A stretch of 64,000 bases of DNA from Paraglaciecola sp. MB-3u-78 (lineage in GTDB: Bacteria > Pseudomonadota > Gammaproteobacteria > Enterobacterales > Alteromonadaceae), in contig NZ_PJCF01000006.1 in assembly GCF_002835935.1 (NCBI RefSeq), positions 620,001 to 684,000 on the forward strand, read 5' to 3'. The translations under genes and the position numbers were made by a program. Shown piece after piece: positions 18,796 to 27,979 of this stretch. Under the pieces are notes generated by a model. That model saw only the letters and a list, made by a program, of their open reading frames with translations, ran no database searches and had not been told where the DNA came from. Positions within the stretch are counted from its first letter, which is position 1, and every line of letters starts with the position of its first letter.

Positions 18796-19305
18796 ATGCA
18801 AGAACAAGTACAGAGCATCGAAGAGACTGAAGGTTTATCACAGACTGAACAGTATTTAACGTTCCAGATGATTGATAAATCATATGGTCTTGAAATTCTT
18901 AATATTAAGGAAATTATTGAATATGCAGAGGTAACAGAAGTACCTATGACCCCTGATTTTATTTTAGGGGTCATCAATCTTCGGGGCAGGGTGGTTCCTG
19001 TTATCGACCTGGGACTTCTTTTTGCAGGACAACCGGTAATTCTAACAAGGCGCACCAGTATTATTATTCTTGAAGTGAAAAACAGTGATTTGCAACTCGA
19101 GATTGGCATTGCAGTAGATGTAGTAAATGAGGTGATAGACATTAATGATAATGATATTGAACCCAGCCCTTCGTTAGGCGATAAAATCAATACAGCATTT
19201 ATCAGTGGGATGGCAAAAGTGGATAAAGAATTCTTAATTTTACTGAATGTTGAAAAAGTGATGTCAGTAGATGAATTTACCATCATTAGCTCTATTCAAG
19301 CTTAG
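18796..19305 (+). CDS. cheW: Chemotaxis scaffold protein CheW (copy 1)
   Basis: A 169-residue single CheW domain: QYLTFQMIDKSYGLEILNIKEI, PDFILGVINLRGRVVPVIDL, then VDVVNEVIDIND. CheW links CheA to transducers in the signalling array. It lies 30 bp after cheA. A second CheW is encoded 2.2 kb downstream after the large MCP. The two differ in N-terminus and surface loops and may serve different receptors. Confidence 0.93.
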   Translation: MQEQVQSIEETEGLSQTEQYLTFQMIDKSYGLEILNIKEIIEYAEVTEVPMTPDFILGVINLRGRVVPVIDLGLLFAGQPVILTRRTSIIILEVKNSDLQLEIGIAVDVVNEVIDINDNDIEPSPSLGDKINTAFISGMAKVDKEFLILLNVEKVMSVDEFTIISSIQA

Positions 19306-19465
19306 ATAAATGGTAGGACTCATATAAGAATATGTGAAAAGGTACATAGCAGCAAACGTCTTTAATTGTGTTGAACAATACTTCTTTAATGAATGATGTT
19401 TTAACCGACGGGTTGGTTCTATTTTAGGTTAAATCAAGAATAATCAAACTATTAGGAAGTAAGTT

Positions 19466-19570
19466 ATGAATATACGACCACGAATATCCGTAAAAACATC
19501 AAGTGTGTGTTTAGCTTTCTACGCAACGCAATACTCAAAAACTTTTTCTAAAAATATTAAGAGAGCTTAA
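19466..19570 (+). CDS. Candidate 34-residue peptide ahead of the large MCP gene
   Basis: A short open frame with a convincing ribosome site (AGGAAG, 6 bp before ATG 19466) encodes a basic peptide (MNIRPRISVKTSSVCLAFYA...). It stops 3 bp before the MCP start at 19574. The position suggests a leader peptide or translational coupling. It is short enough to be chance. No homology is recognised. Confidence 0.35.
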   Translation: MNIRPRISVKTSSVCLAFYATQYSKTFSKNIKRA

Positions 19571-19573
19571 GTC

Positions 19574-21532
19574 ATGTTAAAAAATTTAAATTTAAAAACC
19601 TTGTTAATAGCAGGTTTTGGGTTGGTAATATTATTACTGTTAGTGGTATCGACAAGTGCGTTACTAGGAATAGGTAGTTCAGGTACCGGTTTTAGCGACT
19701 ACCGTGGATTAGCGAATGATTCTAACCTAGCAAGGAACCTGCAAACCAATATGATAGGCACTCGTATGCAGGTAAAAGATTTTATTATCAGTAAAAGTGA
19801 CAAGGATATACGTCAATTCCAAGAATACGGAGATGCGACCACAGCATTAGTTGATAGAGCAAAAAAAGCTCTGCTAGATCCTAAAAGATCACAACTCATC
19901 AGAACGATTGAATCAGAGCTTGATGCTTATAAAAAAGATTTTGATAACGTTGTCAAATTAAACGAGGAAAGAGAAGACGAGGTTAACAATCGATTATATG
20001 TTCAGGCCATCAAAACACGTGAAATAATGGGTTCTATTATTGAAAGATCCTACAGTGAGAAAGAGATCACCTCGACTTTCCTTTCTAATGAAGCACAAAA
20101 GCGGCTGCTATTAGGCCGTCTGTATGTTGTCAAGTATCTCCAAAGTAGCGACGACAAGGATTATAATCGCGCTATGTTAGAACTCTCAACCAAACTTCCT
20201 AAAGATGTGATTGCGTTGGAAGTGGCCCTTTCAAATGAAAAAAGTAGCGATGAGTTAAGAAAGTTCAGTGACGAACTGGATCTTTATATTAATTCCTTTA
20301 AGGCTACTTATGCCTTAATACAAGAAAGCGACGAGATTATTCAAGTTATGTTGGATGAGCGGGGTCCACTGATCGCTAAAAATACAGATGCGGTAAAAGA
20401 ATCTCTTAAAGACAGTCAAGCGCTTCTTGGTGCAGACGTTCAAGGCAATAATCAAACTACAGAAAGTATCGTAACCTGGGTGTCATTAGTGGCAGTGCTT
20501 TTGGGCATAGCGACGGTAATCATTATTATCCGAGATGTGTTACACAAAGTAGGCGGAGAGCCTAATGTCGTATCCGATATAGCACGAAATATTGCATTAG
20601 GTAAACTGGATGTTGAACTTGATATGGATGAGACAAAAACCACGGGTATTTTGGCTCAAATCATTACCATGCGGAATAAATTAACCGAGGTGGTTGAGCA
20701 GATATTATCTAATTCACAACAAATATCATCCGCCGCTACTCAGGTGAGTAATACCGCGTCATCGCTAAGTGGAGCCGCTAGTGAGCAAGCCGCAAGTGTT
20801 GAAGAAACGAGTGCCTCAATAGAGCAAATGGGCGCATCTATTGCACAAAATAATGAAAATGCACGAAACACGGATACTATTGCTACTGTGTCAGCAGATG
20901 CCGCCAAACAAGGTGGCGATGCTGTTAGCGACACTGTTGTAGCCATGAAACAAATAGCCGATAAAATTACGATCATAGAAGATATCGCCTATCAAACCAA
21001 TATGCTGGCCCTGAATGCTGCCATTGAAGGCGCTCGAGCGGGTGAGCATGGTAAAGGATTTGCTGTAGTGGCTGCCGAGGTAAGAAAGCTGGCTGAGCGC
21101 AGTCAGATAGCCGCTTCTGAAATTAGTAGTCTAACCAAAGACAGTGTGTCCATTGCGGAAACTGCTGGTACATTACTTGAAAAAATGGTGCCGGATATTA
21201 TTCAAACGGCAGGATTGGTTCAAGAAATAAGTGCTGCATCAGAAGAGCAATCAGCGGGTGTATCTCAAATTAATAAAGCGATGCAGCAGCTCGACGTAGT
21301 GACACAGCAAAATGCGTCAGGCTCAGAAGAACTAGCGGCAACAGCTGAAGAAATGCAGGCCCAGTCTAAAAACTTGACCAGTGCAGTCTCATTTTTTAGT
21401 ATGAAAAACTCTGACTCATCTAACTCTGGACAATATAAGCATTCACCCGACAATAACGCCTCATTTGATAAGTATGATAATTCAGGGGTTGATAATAAAG
21501 CGGTTGATAAATCAAAATTTGAACGTTTTTAA
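19574..21532 (+). CDS. Methyl-accepting chemotaxis protein with large periplasmic helical sensor
   Basis: A 652-residue transducer. TM1 is at residues ~13-31, followed by a ~265-residue helical periplasmic domain of the helical-bimodular type (as in sensors for organic acids), TM2 near 295-317 ([20 protein letters not shown]), a HAMP-like segment and the cytoplasmic hairpin with the conserved tip ([36 protein letters not shown]). Methylation helices rich in Glu/Gln flank the tip, for example [14 protein letters not shown]. The C-terminal tail is polar and ends in FERF, not the CheR-docking pentapeptide. It lies between two cheW genes and is probably the dedicated receptor of this array. Confidence 0.93.
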   Translation: MLKNLNLKTLLIAGFGLVILLLLVVSTSALLGIGSSGTGFSDYRGLANDSNLARNLQTNMIGTRMQVKDFIISKSDKDIRQFQEYGDATTALVDRAKKALLDPKRSQLIRTIESELDAYKKDFDNVVKLNEEREDEVNNRLYVQAIKTREIMGSIIERSYSEKEITSTFLSNEAQKRLLLGRLYVVKYLQSSDDKDYNRAMLELSTKLPKDVIALEVALSNEKSSDELRKFSDELDLYINSFKATYALIQESDEIIQVMLDERGPLIAKNTDAVKESLKDSQALLGADVQGNNQTTESIVTWVSLVAVLLGIATVIIIIRDVLHKVGGEPNVVSDIARNIALGKLDVELDMDETKTTGILAQIITMRNKLTEVVEQILSNSQQISSAATQVSNTASSLSGAASEQAASVEETSASIEQMGASIAQNNENARNTDTIATVSADAAKQGGDAVSDTVVAMKQIADKITIIEDIAYQTNMLALNAAIEGARAGEHGKGFAVVAAEVRKLAERSQIAASEISSLTKDSVSIAETAGTLLEKMVPDIIQTAGLVQEISAASEEQSAGVSQINKAMQQLDVVTQQNASGSEELAATAEEMQAQSKNLTSAVSFFSMKNSDSSNSGQYKHSPDNNASFDKYDNSGVDNKAVDKSKFERF

Positions 21533-21552
21533 CAGAGGCTTGTGGTTCAGTT

Positions 21553-22053
21553 ATGGAAAAAAATATATCTCAGCCAACACCCTTGAAATCGGGTGCGGGC
21601 AACAATAGCCGGAAATTTTTAACCTTTGTGTTAAACAATGAGATTTATGGGATAGACATTCTTTCAATTAAAGAAATAACCGATTTTAGTAATATTACTC
21701 GAGTACCTATGGTGCCGGGTTATATTGCGGGGATGGTTAATCTTCGTGGCAATGTTGTACCTGTGATTGATTTGGCGCAGCGCTTCTCGGAACAACCTTC
21801 CGAGCGAACTAGGCGAAGCAGTATTGTTATCGTTGATATAAAGAGTAATGAAAAAAGTATGGTCCTTGGTATTATTGTTGATGAGGTCAGTGAGGTGATT
21901 GATGTTTCTTTATTGGAAATTGTGCCTGCACCTGAATTTGGTACCAAGATCCGTGCTGACTTTATTCATGGAATGGGAAAAGTAGACCAACGGCTATTAG
22001 TGTTACTGAATATTGAAAATATTCTAGCGATAGATGAGCTTTCTTCATTTTAA
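21553..22053 (+). CDS. cheW: Chemotaxis scaffold protein CheW (copy 2)
   Basis: A 166-residue CheW domain with RKFLTFVLNNEIYGIDILSIKEI, IAGMVNLRGNVVPVIDLAQRF and VDEVSEVIDV. It starts 20 bp after the large MCP gene and is probably co-transcribed with it, so it may be the coupling protein for that receptor. A polar N-terminal tail of ~20 residues precedes the domain. Hairpins after its stop probably end this transcription unit. Confidence 0.92.
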   Translation: MEKNISQPTPLKSGAGNNSRKFLTFVLNNEIYGIDILSIKEITDFSNITRVPMVPGYIAGMVNLRGNVVPVIDLAQRFSEQPSERTRRSSIVIVDIKSNEKSMVLGIIVDEVSEVIDVSLLEIVPAPEFGTKIRADFIHGMGKVDQRLLVLLNIENILAIDELSSF

Positions 22054-22076
22054 GATGCGAGTCGATTGATTTATGC

Positions 22077-22110
22077 CACAGGACACTTTGATTAAAATAC
22101 GTGTCCTGTG
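22077..22110 (+). repeat. 10-bp inverted repeat after cheW
   Basis: CACAGGACAC at 22077-22086 and its exact complement at 22101-22110 with a 14-nt loop, 24 bp after the cheW stop. No T-run follows directly. It may be a 3' RNA-stabilising hairpin or part of a tandem terminator with 22143-22170. Confidence 0.5.
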
Positions 22111-22142
22111 CAAATATTCTTTGCTAGTTAGCATTATGAGGG

Positions 22143-22170
22143 GCGACGGTACCTGTCTTGTCGCTTTTTT
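22143..22170 (+). terminator. Putative Rho-independent terminator after cheW copy 2
   Basis: GCGAC at 22143-22147 pairs with GTCGC at 22160-22164, followed immediately by six T residues. The stem is short (5 bp) but the T-run is good. It separates the MCP-cheW unit from cheR. Confidence 0.55.
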
Positions 22171-22270
22171 GGGGATACAATAAACAATATAGCTCAACAG
22201 TGTAAATCATTCGTTATCATTGATTTTAATTTTAAGGTTAATCACATCCACACCATCTTAATTAAGTCAC

Positions 22271-22314
22271 AAGTGTGATGTTGAATGGTAGTTCTACCCT
22301 TCAGCATCACACTT
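22271..22314. repeat. Long hairpin upstream of cheR
   Basis: AAGTGTGATG at 22271-22280 pairs exactly with 22305-22314. The stem continues inward with TTGAA/TTCAG (one G-T pair), one mismatch and GGTA/TACC, closing on a GTTC loop: about 19 base pairs in all. It lies 35 bp before the cheR start and lacks a T-tract, so it may fold in the 5' leader of cheR mRNA or be a protein-binding palindrome. Confidence 0.55.
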
Positions 22315-22349
22315 ATATCGAAAGTATTTAGGTGATCATAAAGGTTCAT

Positions 22350-23156
22350 ATGTTTCAGGAAAGAATATCAGATGCAGAATTCAATCGATTTAAAGATTTT
22401 ATCTATGATCGTGCAGGAATTAGGCTAAGCGATGAAAAAAAAACCTTAGTGACTTCTCGTTTAAGTAAACGGTTACGGCATTATTCTATGACTAGTTTTG
22501 GCACTTATTTTGATTTAATGACTGAGTTAGGGCGCGAGAAGGAGCAGCAAATAGTTATTGATCTGTTAACCACGAATGAAACCTTTTTTTTTAGGGAGCC
22601 CAAACATTTCGAATTCTTAGCCAATGACATTATTCCTACCTTAAACAGAAATAAAAGGTTTAGGGTGTGGAGTGCAGCCTCATCAACAGGCAAAGAAGCC
22701 TATAGTGTAGCGATGTTGTTAGATGATAAATTAAATAATAATCTCTGGGAAATATTGGGTTCTGATATTAACCACACGGTTCTTCAAGAAGCAGCGCTTG
22801 GCCTTTACCAACAGGACAGGATTGATGGTATACCAGCGGATTATTTAAAAAAGTATTGTTTTAAAGGTAAGGATGAATTCGAAGGCAAATTACTAATAGA
22901 TAAAGGCTTAATCGACAGAGTTAAATTCATCTATGTTAATTTAACGTTACCCTTGGATGAGTTTGGGACTTTCCAGCTAATATTACTCCGTAATGTGTTG
23001 ATATATTTTGATAACGAAACTAAAAGCCAAATTATAAAAAAGGTAGTCCTTAAATTGGAATCTGGAGGCTTCTTATTTATTGGTCATGCTGAGTCTTTAA
23101 AGGGATTCACCCATGGGTTAATTCGAATATCATCATCTATTTATAAAAAGCCATAA
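22350..23156 (+). CDS. cheR: Chemotaxis protein methyltransferase CheR
   Basis: A CheR of 268 residues that uses S-adenosylmethionine to methylate glutamates on MCPs. ATG 22350 is preferred over an in-frame GTG 18 bp upstream, because AAAGG lies just before it and family members start at MFQERISDAEF-like sequences. Motifs seen are TTNETFFFREPKHFEFL (the TxNxTxFFR signature), RVWSAASSTGKEAYSVAMLL (SAM-binding loop; the usual Cys and GEEPYS are replaced by Ala and GKEAYS), GSDIN and LLRNVLIYFD. There is no TPR extension. It is separated from the main operon by hairpins and from cheB by 568 bp. Confidence 0.92.
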   Translation: MFQERISDAEFNRFKDFIYDRAGIRLSDEKKTLVTSRLSKRLRHYSMTSFGTYFDLMTELGREKEQQIVIDLLTTNETFFFREPKHFEFLANDIIPTLNRNKRFRVWSAASSTGKEAYSVAMLLDDKLNNNLWEILGSDINHTVLQEAALGLYQQDRIDGIPADYLKKYCFKGKDEFEGKLLIDKGLIDRVKFIYVNLTLPLDEFGTFQLILLRNVLIYFDNETKSQIIKKVVLKLESGGFLFIGHAESLKGFTHGLIRISSSIYKKP

Positions 23157-23724
23157 TCTTAACTTGAGGTAACCCAAAAAGTATTTTGATGACATCTTAG
23201 TTGGTTTTCAATTTTGCCAACCGTATAAATGTTCACGGATGGTGTAAAGTTTAAGGAATGCAAGGACGTGGTTGTAGAGGATCCAATCAAACGACAAACT
23301 CATTTAAACGTAGACAGAAAATGATGTGAGCCCTTTAACAGAGGTGCTTGTATCGATTCATAACCATTAAGCTCTCGCGGCCTCGCAGCGACGGTAATCT
23401 AAGGCGACACGGCATTCAACTGCGTTAGAGTGTCGCCGCTTAAATAGCTTACAGAAATGGATGTCAATTTATCACGTGCCCGGAGGGCAAGATCAGTGCA
23501 CCAGTTAAATCTCAAATGCATGACATTATTTAACTGAACTAGAGTATGTTGTTCACCATCTGAATTGATCAACCACTCCTAATGTACAAGTAAACTTAAT
23601 AGCCTCATATTTCATGGATAATAATGATGAGGCGAGCGTTAATAAAAATGAATGGTCAAACTTGTTGACCATTTCGCTAACTGAATATAAAAGTTTTTAG
23701 TTTAATAATGATAAGAGAGTATAA
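23157..23724. other. 568-bp gap between cheR and cheB
   Basis: No open frame of note. It contains an 8-bp GC-rich inverted repeat (GGCGACAC at 23403-23410, GTGTCGCC at 23430-23437, 19-nt loop) in otherwise AT-rich DNA. Base composition around 23370-23440 is richer in GC than its surroundings and may be a fragment of inserted DNA. Nothing else is recognised. Confidence 0.45.
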
Positions 23725-24798
23725 ATGAGCATACGCGTCTTTATTATTGACGATTCAGCTGTTGTCAGGAAAGTACTGACTGATATCTTGACTGCGGCAG
23801 CAGGTATTGAAGTGATTGGTAGTGCACAAGACCCAATATTTGCCCTAGCACATATGGAGAAAAATTGGCCGGATGTCATCACCCTCGATATCGAAATGCC
23901 TAGGATGGATGGCATTACCTTTTTAAAAAAAATAATGGTAGAGCGACCAACACCGATAGTAATGTGCTCTACCTTGACTGAAAAGGGCTCAAAAGCCTCA
24001 CTTGATGCCCTTCGTTTTGGTGCTATTGATGTTGTAGCTAAACCTAAATCGGATGTTAAAACATCACTGCCTGAATCTTCACGAGATTTGGTCAATGCTA
24101 TTAAGGTAGCAGCAAAAGCAAATATGGCCGTTTTAAAGCCAATGCCCATTGCTCGTATCAGTCCAAATAGAAACAAGTTTACTGCTGATGCTATGTTAGA
24201 CAAAGGGCATAAACTTGGATTAAAAAAAGCCGGTCCATTAATTGCTATCGGGGCATCTACCGGAGGTACGCAAGCGATAGCCGCTGTCTTAGCGGCATTG
24301 CCTAGTAATACTTTACCCATTCTTATCGTGCAACATATGCCAGCCCATTTTACCCAAGCTTTTGCAAAAAGATTAAATGAAGTGAGTAGGCTCGAAGTTA
24401 AAGAAGCCCAAGACAATGATGCATTATTACCTGGTCTGGTGTTGGTTGCACCAGGAGGCAAACATATGATGCTCCAAGTTACACAATTTGGAGCATCAGT
24501 AAAAATAAAAGATGGTCCACCTGTCAACCGTCATAAGCCTTCTGTTGACGTACTGTTTCGTTCAGTTGCCAAATACGCAGGAGCCAACGCATTAGGTATT
24601 ATCTTGACAGGCATGGGTGATGATGGGGCAGTGGGCATTAAAGAAATGCATGAAGTGGGCGCTAAGACTATAGCTCAAAATGAAGAAACTTGTGTTGTTT
24701 ATGGCATGCCTGCTGTAGCAGTAAAATTAGGTGGGGTAGACCATGTCCTTGCACTAAGCAAAATCCCACAAATGATTGTTCAGCATAGGAGAGTGTAA
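23725..24798 (+). CDS. cheB: Chemotaxis response regulator methylesterase/deamidase CheB
   Basis: A 357-residue two-domain protein. The N-terminal receiver has Asp9/Asp10 and phospho-acceptor Asp55 (VITLDIEMPRMDG). The C-terminal esterase has the catalytic triad Ser178 (IGASTGGTQAI), His204 (VQHMPAHFTQAF) and Asp300 (GMGDDGAVG). It removes methyl groups from MCP glutamates when phosphorylated by CheA, opposing CheR. The gene is detached by 568 bp from the rest of the cluster and is probably transcribed from its own promoter. No cheD is in the window. Confidence 0.95.
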   Translation: MSIRVFIIDDSAVVRKVLTDILTAAAGIEVIGSAQDPIFALAHMEKNWPDVITLDIEMPRMDGITFLKKIMVERPTPIVMCSTLTEKGSKASLDALRFGAIDVVAKPKSDVKTSLPESSRDLVNAIKVAAKANMAVLKPMPIARISPNRNKFTADAMLDKGHKLGLKKAGPLIAIGASTGGTQAIAAVLAALPSNTLPILIVQHMPAHFTQAFAKRLNEVSRLEVKEAQDNDALLPGLVLVAPGGKHMMLQVTQFGASVKIKDGPPVNRHKPSVDVLFRSVAKYAGANALGIILTGMGDDGAVGIKEMHEVGAKTIAQNEETCVVYGMPAVAVKLGGVDHVLALSKIPQMIVQHRRV

Positions 24799-25182
24799 AC
24801 GATTCTGGGTAGGTGACTGCTTTACACTTTACCCGTAAATCGCTCTTCAAACACAGTCTTCAAGGACTCATTGCTGTTCGCCAAATAGGCCGCATTATCC
24901 TGTGAATCATTACTGGGAAATAGTTTGTGTGTCATAGTGACCATTTTTATAAGTCTTTTGTTTAAAGCTAGTGTGACTGTTTAATCAAGGTCTATTTGGC
25001 AAAAAGTATAGCCATATCATTCTTATTTGCATTCGATTGCAATGCTTGTGTATGGCATCTGGAATTGACGAAAATTTGCTCAAAAGAAGAGGATATTAAT
25101 ATTGAGCGAGTTTAAGTCACGTTAATCTAAGGCTCAATAATATTTTAATAAAGTCAACAGTAACCTTCTGTCGTGATGAAAT

Positions 25183-25547
25183 TTCATTTGCCATTTAAAT
25201 AACATGCACGACCAGAATATACATCATTTATGTATATTCTGGTCGTGCATATGTGTCATATTAGGTGTGTATGTATGTTATAATTATTTATTTAAATATC
25301 CGGGTTACGTCATCAATTGCATCTTAATATAAAAAATAATCAGAGGCTTTATGGAATCCTGTTGATATTATTATCCCTTCGTTATTTTCTAAATCCAGTG
25401 CCAATAGTTCATCGATTGGCTTTAGACACTAGTGAGGCAAAAAAAATTACTAATGCATTTGAAGTTTTTTCAGGTGACAGAATAGGTGTACTAAATGATG
25501 TGGCTATTTTATGGCCAGATAGGGATGTAAATTTATTAGATTGGTTT
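25183..25547 (+). repeat. Duplicated leader and 5' coding segment, copy 1
   Basis: This segment matches 28698-29084 over the upstream leader (patchily) and the first ~80 codons of the GGDEF-EAL gene starting at 28809 (closely, about 85-90 percent by eye). Similarity ends abruptly after ATTGGTTT. It indicates a past tandem duplication followed by loss of the remainder of copy 1. Confidence 0.8.
25204..25250. promoter_or_regulatory. Perfect 21-bp inverted repeat upstream of the c-di-GMP genes
   Basis: ATGCACGACCAGAATATACAT is 21 bases; its first arm occupies 25204-25224 and an exact complementary arm 25230-25250, with loop CATTT. No T-run follows, so it is not a normal terminator. The homologous position ahead of the second copy (28740-28775) holds only a degenerate version. 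It may be a transcription-factor site, a recombination end or an RNA hairpin. Confidence 0.7.
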
Positions 25548-25589
25548 CATTTCATACTTAAACAGCGAAAGGACCTTAGACTTAATTGA
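25317..25589 (+). pseudogene. Truncated N-terminal fragment of a GGDEF-EAL sensor protein
   Basis: About 90 codons that match the start of the 960-residue protein encoded at 28809 (HLNIKNNQRLYG, LRYFLNPVPIVHRLAL, SEAKKITNAFEVFS). The match ends at DWF, after which the frame runs into unrelated residues and a stop. The GTG start of the full copy is replaced here; only a TTG remains. The stop codon TGA overlaps the ATG of the next gene (TGATG), so if the fragment is translated it could couple translation into that gene. I regard it as the relic of a duplicated gene whose leader now sits in front of another c-di-GMP gene. Confidence 0.75.
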
Positions 25590-27979
25590 TGAAATCATTT
25601 CGAATTATTTTCCCGTTATTTATCACTGCTGCCATTCTTGTTAGTATGAACATTAGTATGTCTTTAAACGCTGCTGATGAAAGTCAGCAGGCTGCATTTG
25701 AACGTAAACAATCTTTGCTGGCAATGGACATGTCAAGTATCCTCCTCTCTAGTATAAAAGACGCGGAAACAGGGCTGAGGGGCTACCTTCTTACCCAAGA
25801 TAATAGCTATTTGGAACCTTATTGGACTGCCGAAGATAACATTAAATTACAGCTAAAAATGCTTAAAAAGCTTATGCAACATGATGACCATAAAAAAGAT
25901 TTATACGAACTTGAACCTATTATTTACGCTCTAATGGCATCCCTTCATACCTCCGTTGAATTCATAAGCAATGAACAATCCATTGACGCATATGCAAAGT
26001 TACAAACAGGTTCCGACAAAAAATTAATGGAGAATATTCGTCACTTGATAGGGCTGTTTAAAATAAACGAAACGGTGAAGTTAGACCAGTTAGATAAAAC
26101 ATTTAATTATTCATTACGTAGAGTATCGATTATTAGCACCTTGTCGAGTGCTATGATTACGTTGATGGCCATCATTGCTTCATTATTTATTTATCACGCG
26201 TCACGTCAGCAATTATTGTTACACAAAAAAACCAATAAAAAATTACAGCAGTCGAACTATGATCTTACTAATGAAGTTGAGATGCGTCACAAAGCTGAAA
26301 TTGAATTACGTATCGTGGCCTCCACTTTTGAACTAAAAAACGGTATATTAGTCACGGATGCTGATGGCGTTATTCTGCGAGTCAACTCGGCATTTACCCA
26401 GACGACTGGCTATAGTCCGCAAGATGCGATTGGCAAAACACCTTATATATTATCCTCTAAAAAGCATGACAAAGCTTTCTACGCTAACATGTGGCATCAA
26501 GTTACCCATACCGGTGTCTGGGAAGGTGACACATGGAATCGTCGTAAAGATGGCACAGTTCATCCAGAGTATCTCACCATCACAGCCATCAAAAATAATG
26601 ACGGACTCGTTGTTAACTATGTTGCCTCTTTGATTGATATTTCTCATCGTCTTGCGGCAGAAGACGAAATTAAGCAGCTCGCGTTTTATGACCATTTGAC
26701 ACAGTTACCCAATCGAAGATTGTTGCTTAAAAGACTAACTCAGGCGTTGGCTAAGGGCATTAGTAGCGGTAAACAAGGGGCGTTATTCTTTATTGACTTG
26801 GATAATTTCAAGTCGATAAACGATACCTTGGGGCATGATATAGGCGATGTATTGTTGCAACAAGTGGCTAAACGATTGACCGAGTGTGTTCGAAAAAATG
26901 ATACTGTTGCCCGCCTTGGTGGCGATGAGTTTGTCGTCATGTTGATGGACGTGACTGAGTCGTCAACAAAGACGGCAGCACAACATGCTGAGACAAAAGG
27001 GCAACAAATACTCAATAGTCTGAACCAGGCATACGTCCTCGGCAATAAAAATTACTCTCGTCATGTCAGTCCCAGCATAGGGATAACACTATTTGGCAAT
27101 CATGAGCAATCAATAGAAGAAATACTCAAGCAAGCAGATATCGCCATGTACAAGGCAAAAGAGGATGGACGAAATATGCTGCGATTTTTTGATCCAAAAA
27201 TGCAAACTATAGTCGTTGCCAATGCCTCGCTGGAAATAGATCTGCGTGAGGCCCTACACAAAAATCAGTTGGTGCTTTTCTATCAAATGCAAACAACCAA
27301 TACTAAAATTATTGGTGCTGAGGCACTTATTCGATGGCATCATCCAAAGCGTGGCATGGTTATGCCAATGGAATTTATCGCACTGGCAGAAGAAACAGGG
27401 TTGATCATTCCTATCGGAAATTGGGTACTTAGAACATCCTGTGAACAGCTTAAGAAATGGGCCTTGAACCCCTTGACACAACACTTATCACTATCAATCA
27501 ATGTGAGTGCACGACAGTTTCACCAACCTGACTTTATTGAACAGGTACAATCTATTATTGATGACAGTGGCCTTAATAATCTGGATAAATTAAAGTTCGA
27601 ACTTACCGAAAGCGTTATCCTTGATGATGTAGATGACGTTATCTTAAAAATGAACCAACTCAAAGGAATGGGCATACTTTTCTCAATGGATGATTTTGGT
27701 ACGGGCTACTCTTCATTGTCTTACTTGACACGTCTACCCCTTGATCAAATTAAAATTGACAAATCATTTGTAGAATATATAGGTAAAAAGCATCTTGATA
27801 ATATAATGGTGCAGAGCATTATCAGTTTGGCTAAAGAATTAAATCTGGACATCATCGCAGAAGGTGTAGAAACTGAAAATCAGCGCCTATTCTTAGAACG
27901 AAATGGTTGCTTTAGCTGCCAAGGCTATTTATTTAGTAAGCCGTTACCCTTGAGAGAATTTGAACTGCTTATCACGTAA
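25589..27979 (+). CDS. CHASE3-PAS-GGDEF-EAL c-di-GMP enzyme
   Basis: A 796-residue membrane protein. TM1 is at ~5-27; a periplasmic helical CHASE3-type domain (DAETGLRGYLLTQDNSYLEPY) lies at 30-185; TM2 is at ~188-210. A PAS domain (~245-360; ENGILVTD-like, GYSPQDAIGKTP), then GGDEF (RLGGDEFVV, intact) and EAL (GAEALIRWHHP; DDFGTGYSSLSYL; IIAEGVET) follow. The inhibitory I-site RKND sits 5 residues before GGDEF. Both catalytic domains keep key residues, so it could make and degrade c-di-GMP; the balance is unknown. ATG 25589 is chosen over an upstream TTG because it overlaps the stop of the truncated fragment. It may influence motility or biofilm together with the adjacent chemosensory genes. 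Confidence 0.92.
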   Translation: MKSFRIIFPLFITAAILVSMNISMSLNAADESQQAAFERKQSLLAMDMSSILLSSIKDAETGLRGYLLTQDNSYLEPYWTAEDNIKLQLKMLKKLMQHDDHKKDLYELEPIIYALMASLHTSVEFISNEQSIDAYAKLQTGSDKKLMENIRHLIGLFKINETVKLDQLDKTFNYSLRRVSIISTLSSAMITLMAIIASLFIYHASRQQLLLHKKTNKKLQQSNYDLTNEVEMRHKAEIELRIVASTFELKNGILVTDADGVILRVNSAFTQTTGYSPQDAIGKTPYILSSKKHDKAFYANMWHQVTHTGVWEGDTWNRRKDGTVHPEYLTITAIKNNDGLVVNYVASLIDISHRLAAEDEIKQLAFYDHLTQLPNRRLLLKRLTQALAKGISSGKQGALFFIDLDNFKSINDTLGHDIGDVLLQQVAKRLTECVRKNDTVARLGGDEFVVMLMDVTESSTKTAAQHAETKGQQILNSLNQAYVLGNKNYSRHVSPSIGITLFGNHEQSIEEILKQADIAMYKAKEDGRNMLRFFDPKMQTIVVANASLEIDLREALHKNQLVLFYQMQTTNTKIIGAEALIRWHHPKRGMVMPMEFIALAEETGLIIPIGNWVLRTSCEQLKKWALNPLTQHLSLSINVSARQFHQPDFIEQVQSIIDDSGLNNLDKLKFELTESVILDDVDDVILKMNQLKGMGILFSMDDFGTGYSSLSYLTRLPLDQIKIDKSFVEYIGKKHLDNIMVQSIISLAKELNLDIIAEGVETENQRLFLERNGCFSCQGYLFSKPLPLREFELLIT

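Noticed and set aside
24793-24827. GTGTAAA...TTTACAC inverted repeat at the end of cheB as a terminator
   Set aside because: Short AT-rich stem with a 21-nt loop and no good T-run.
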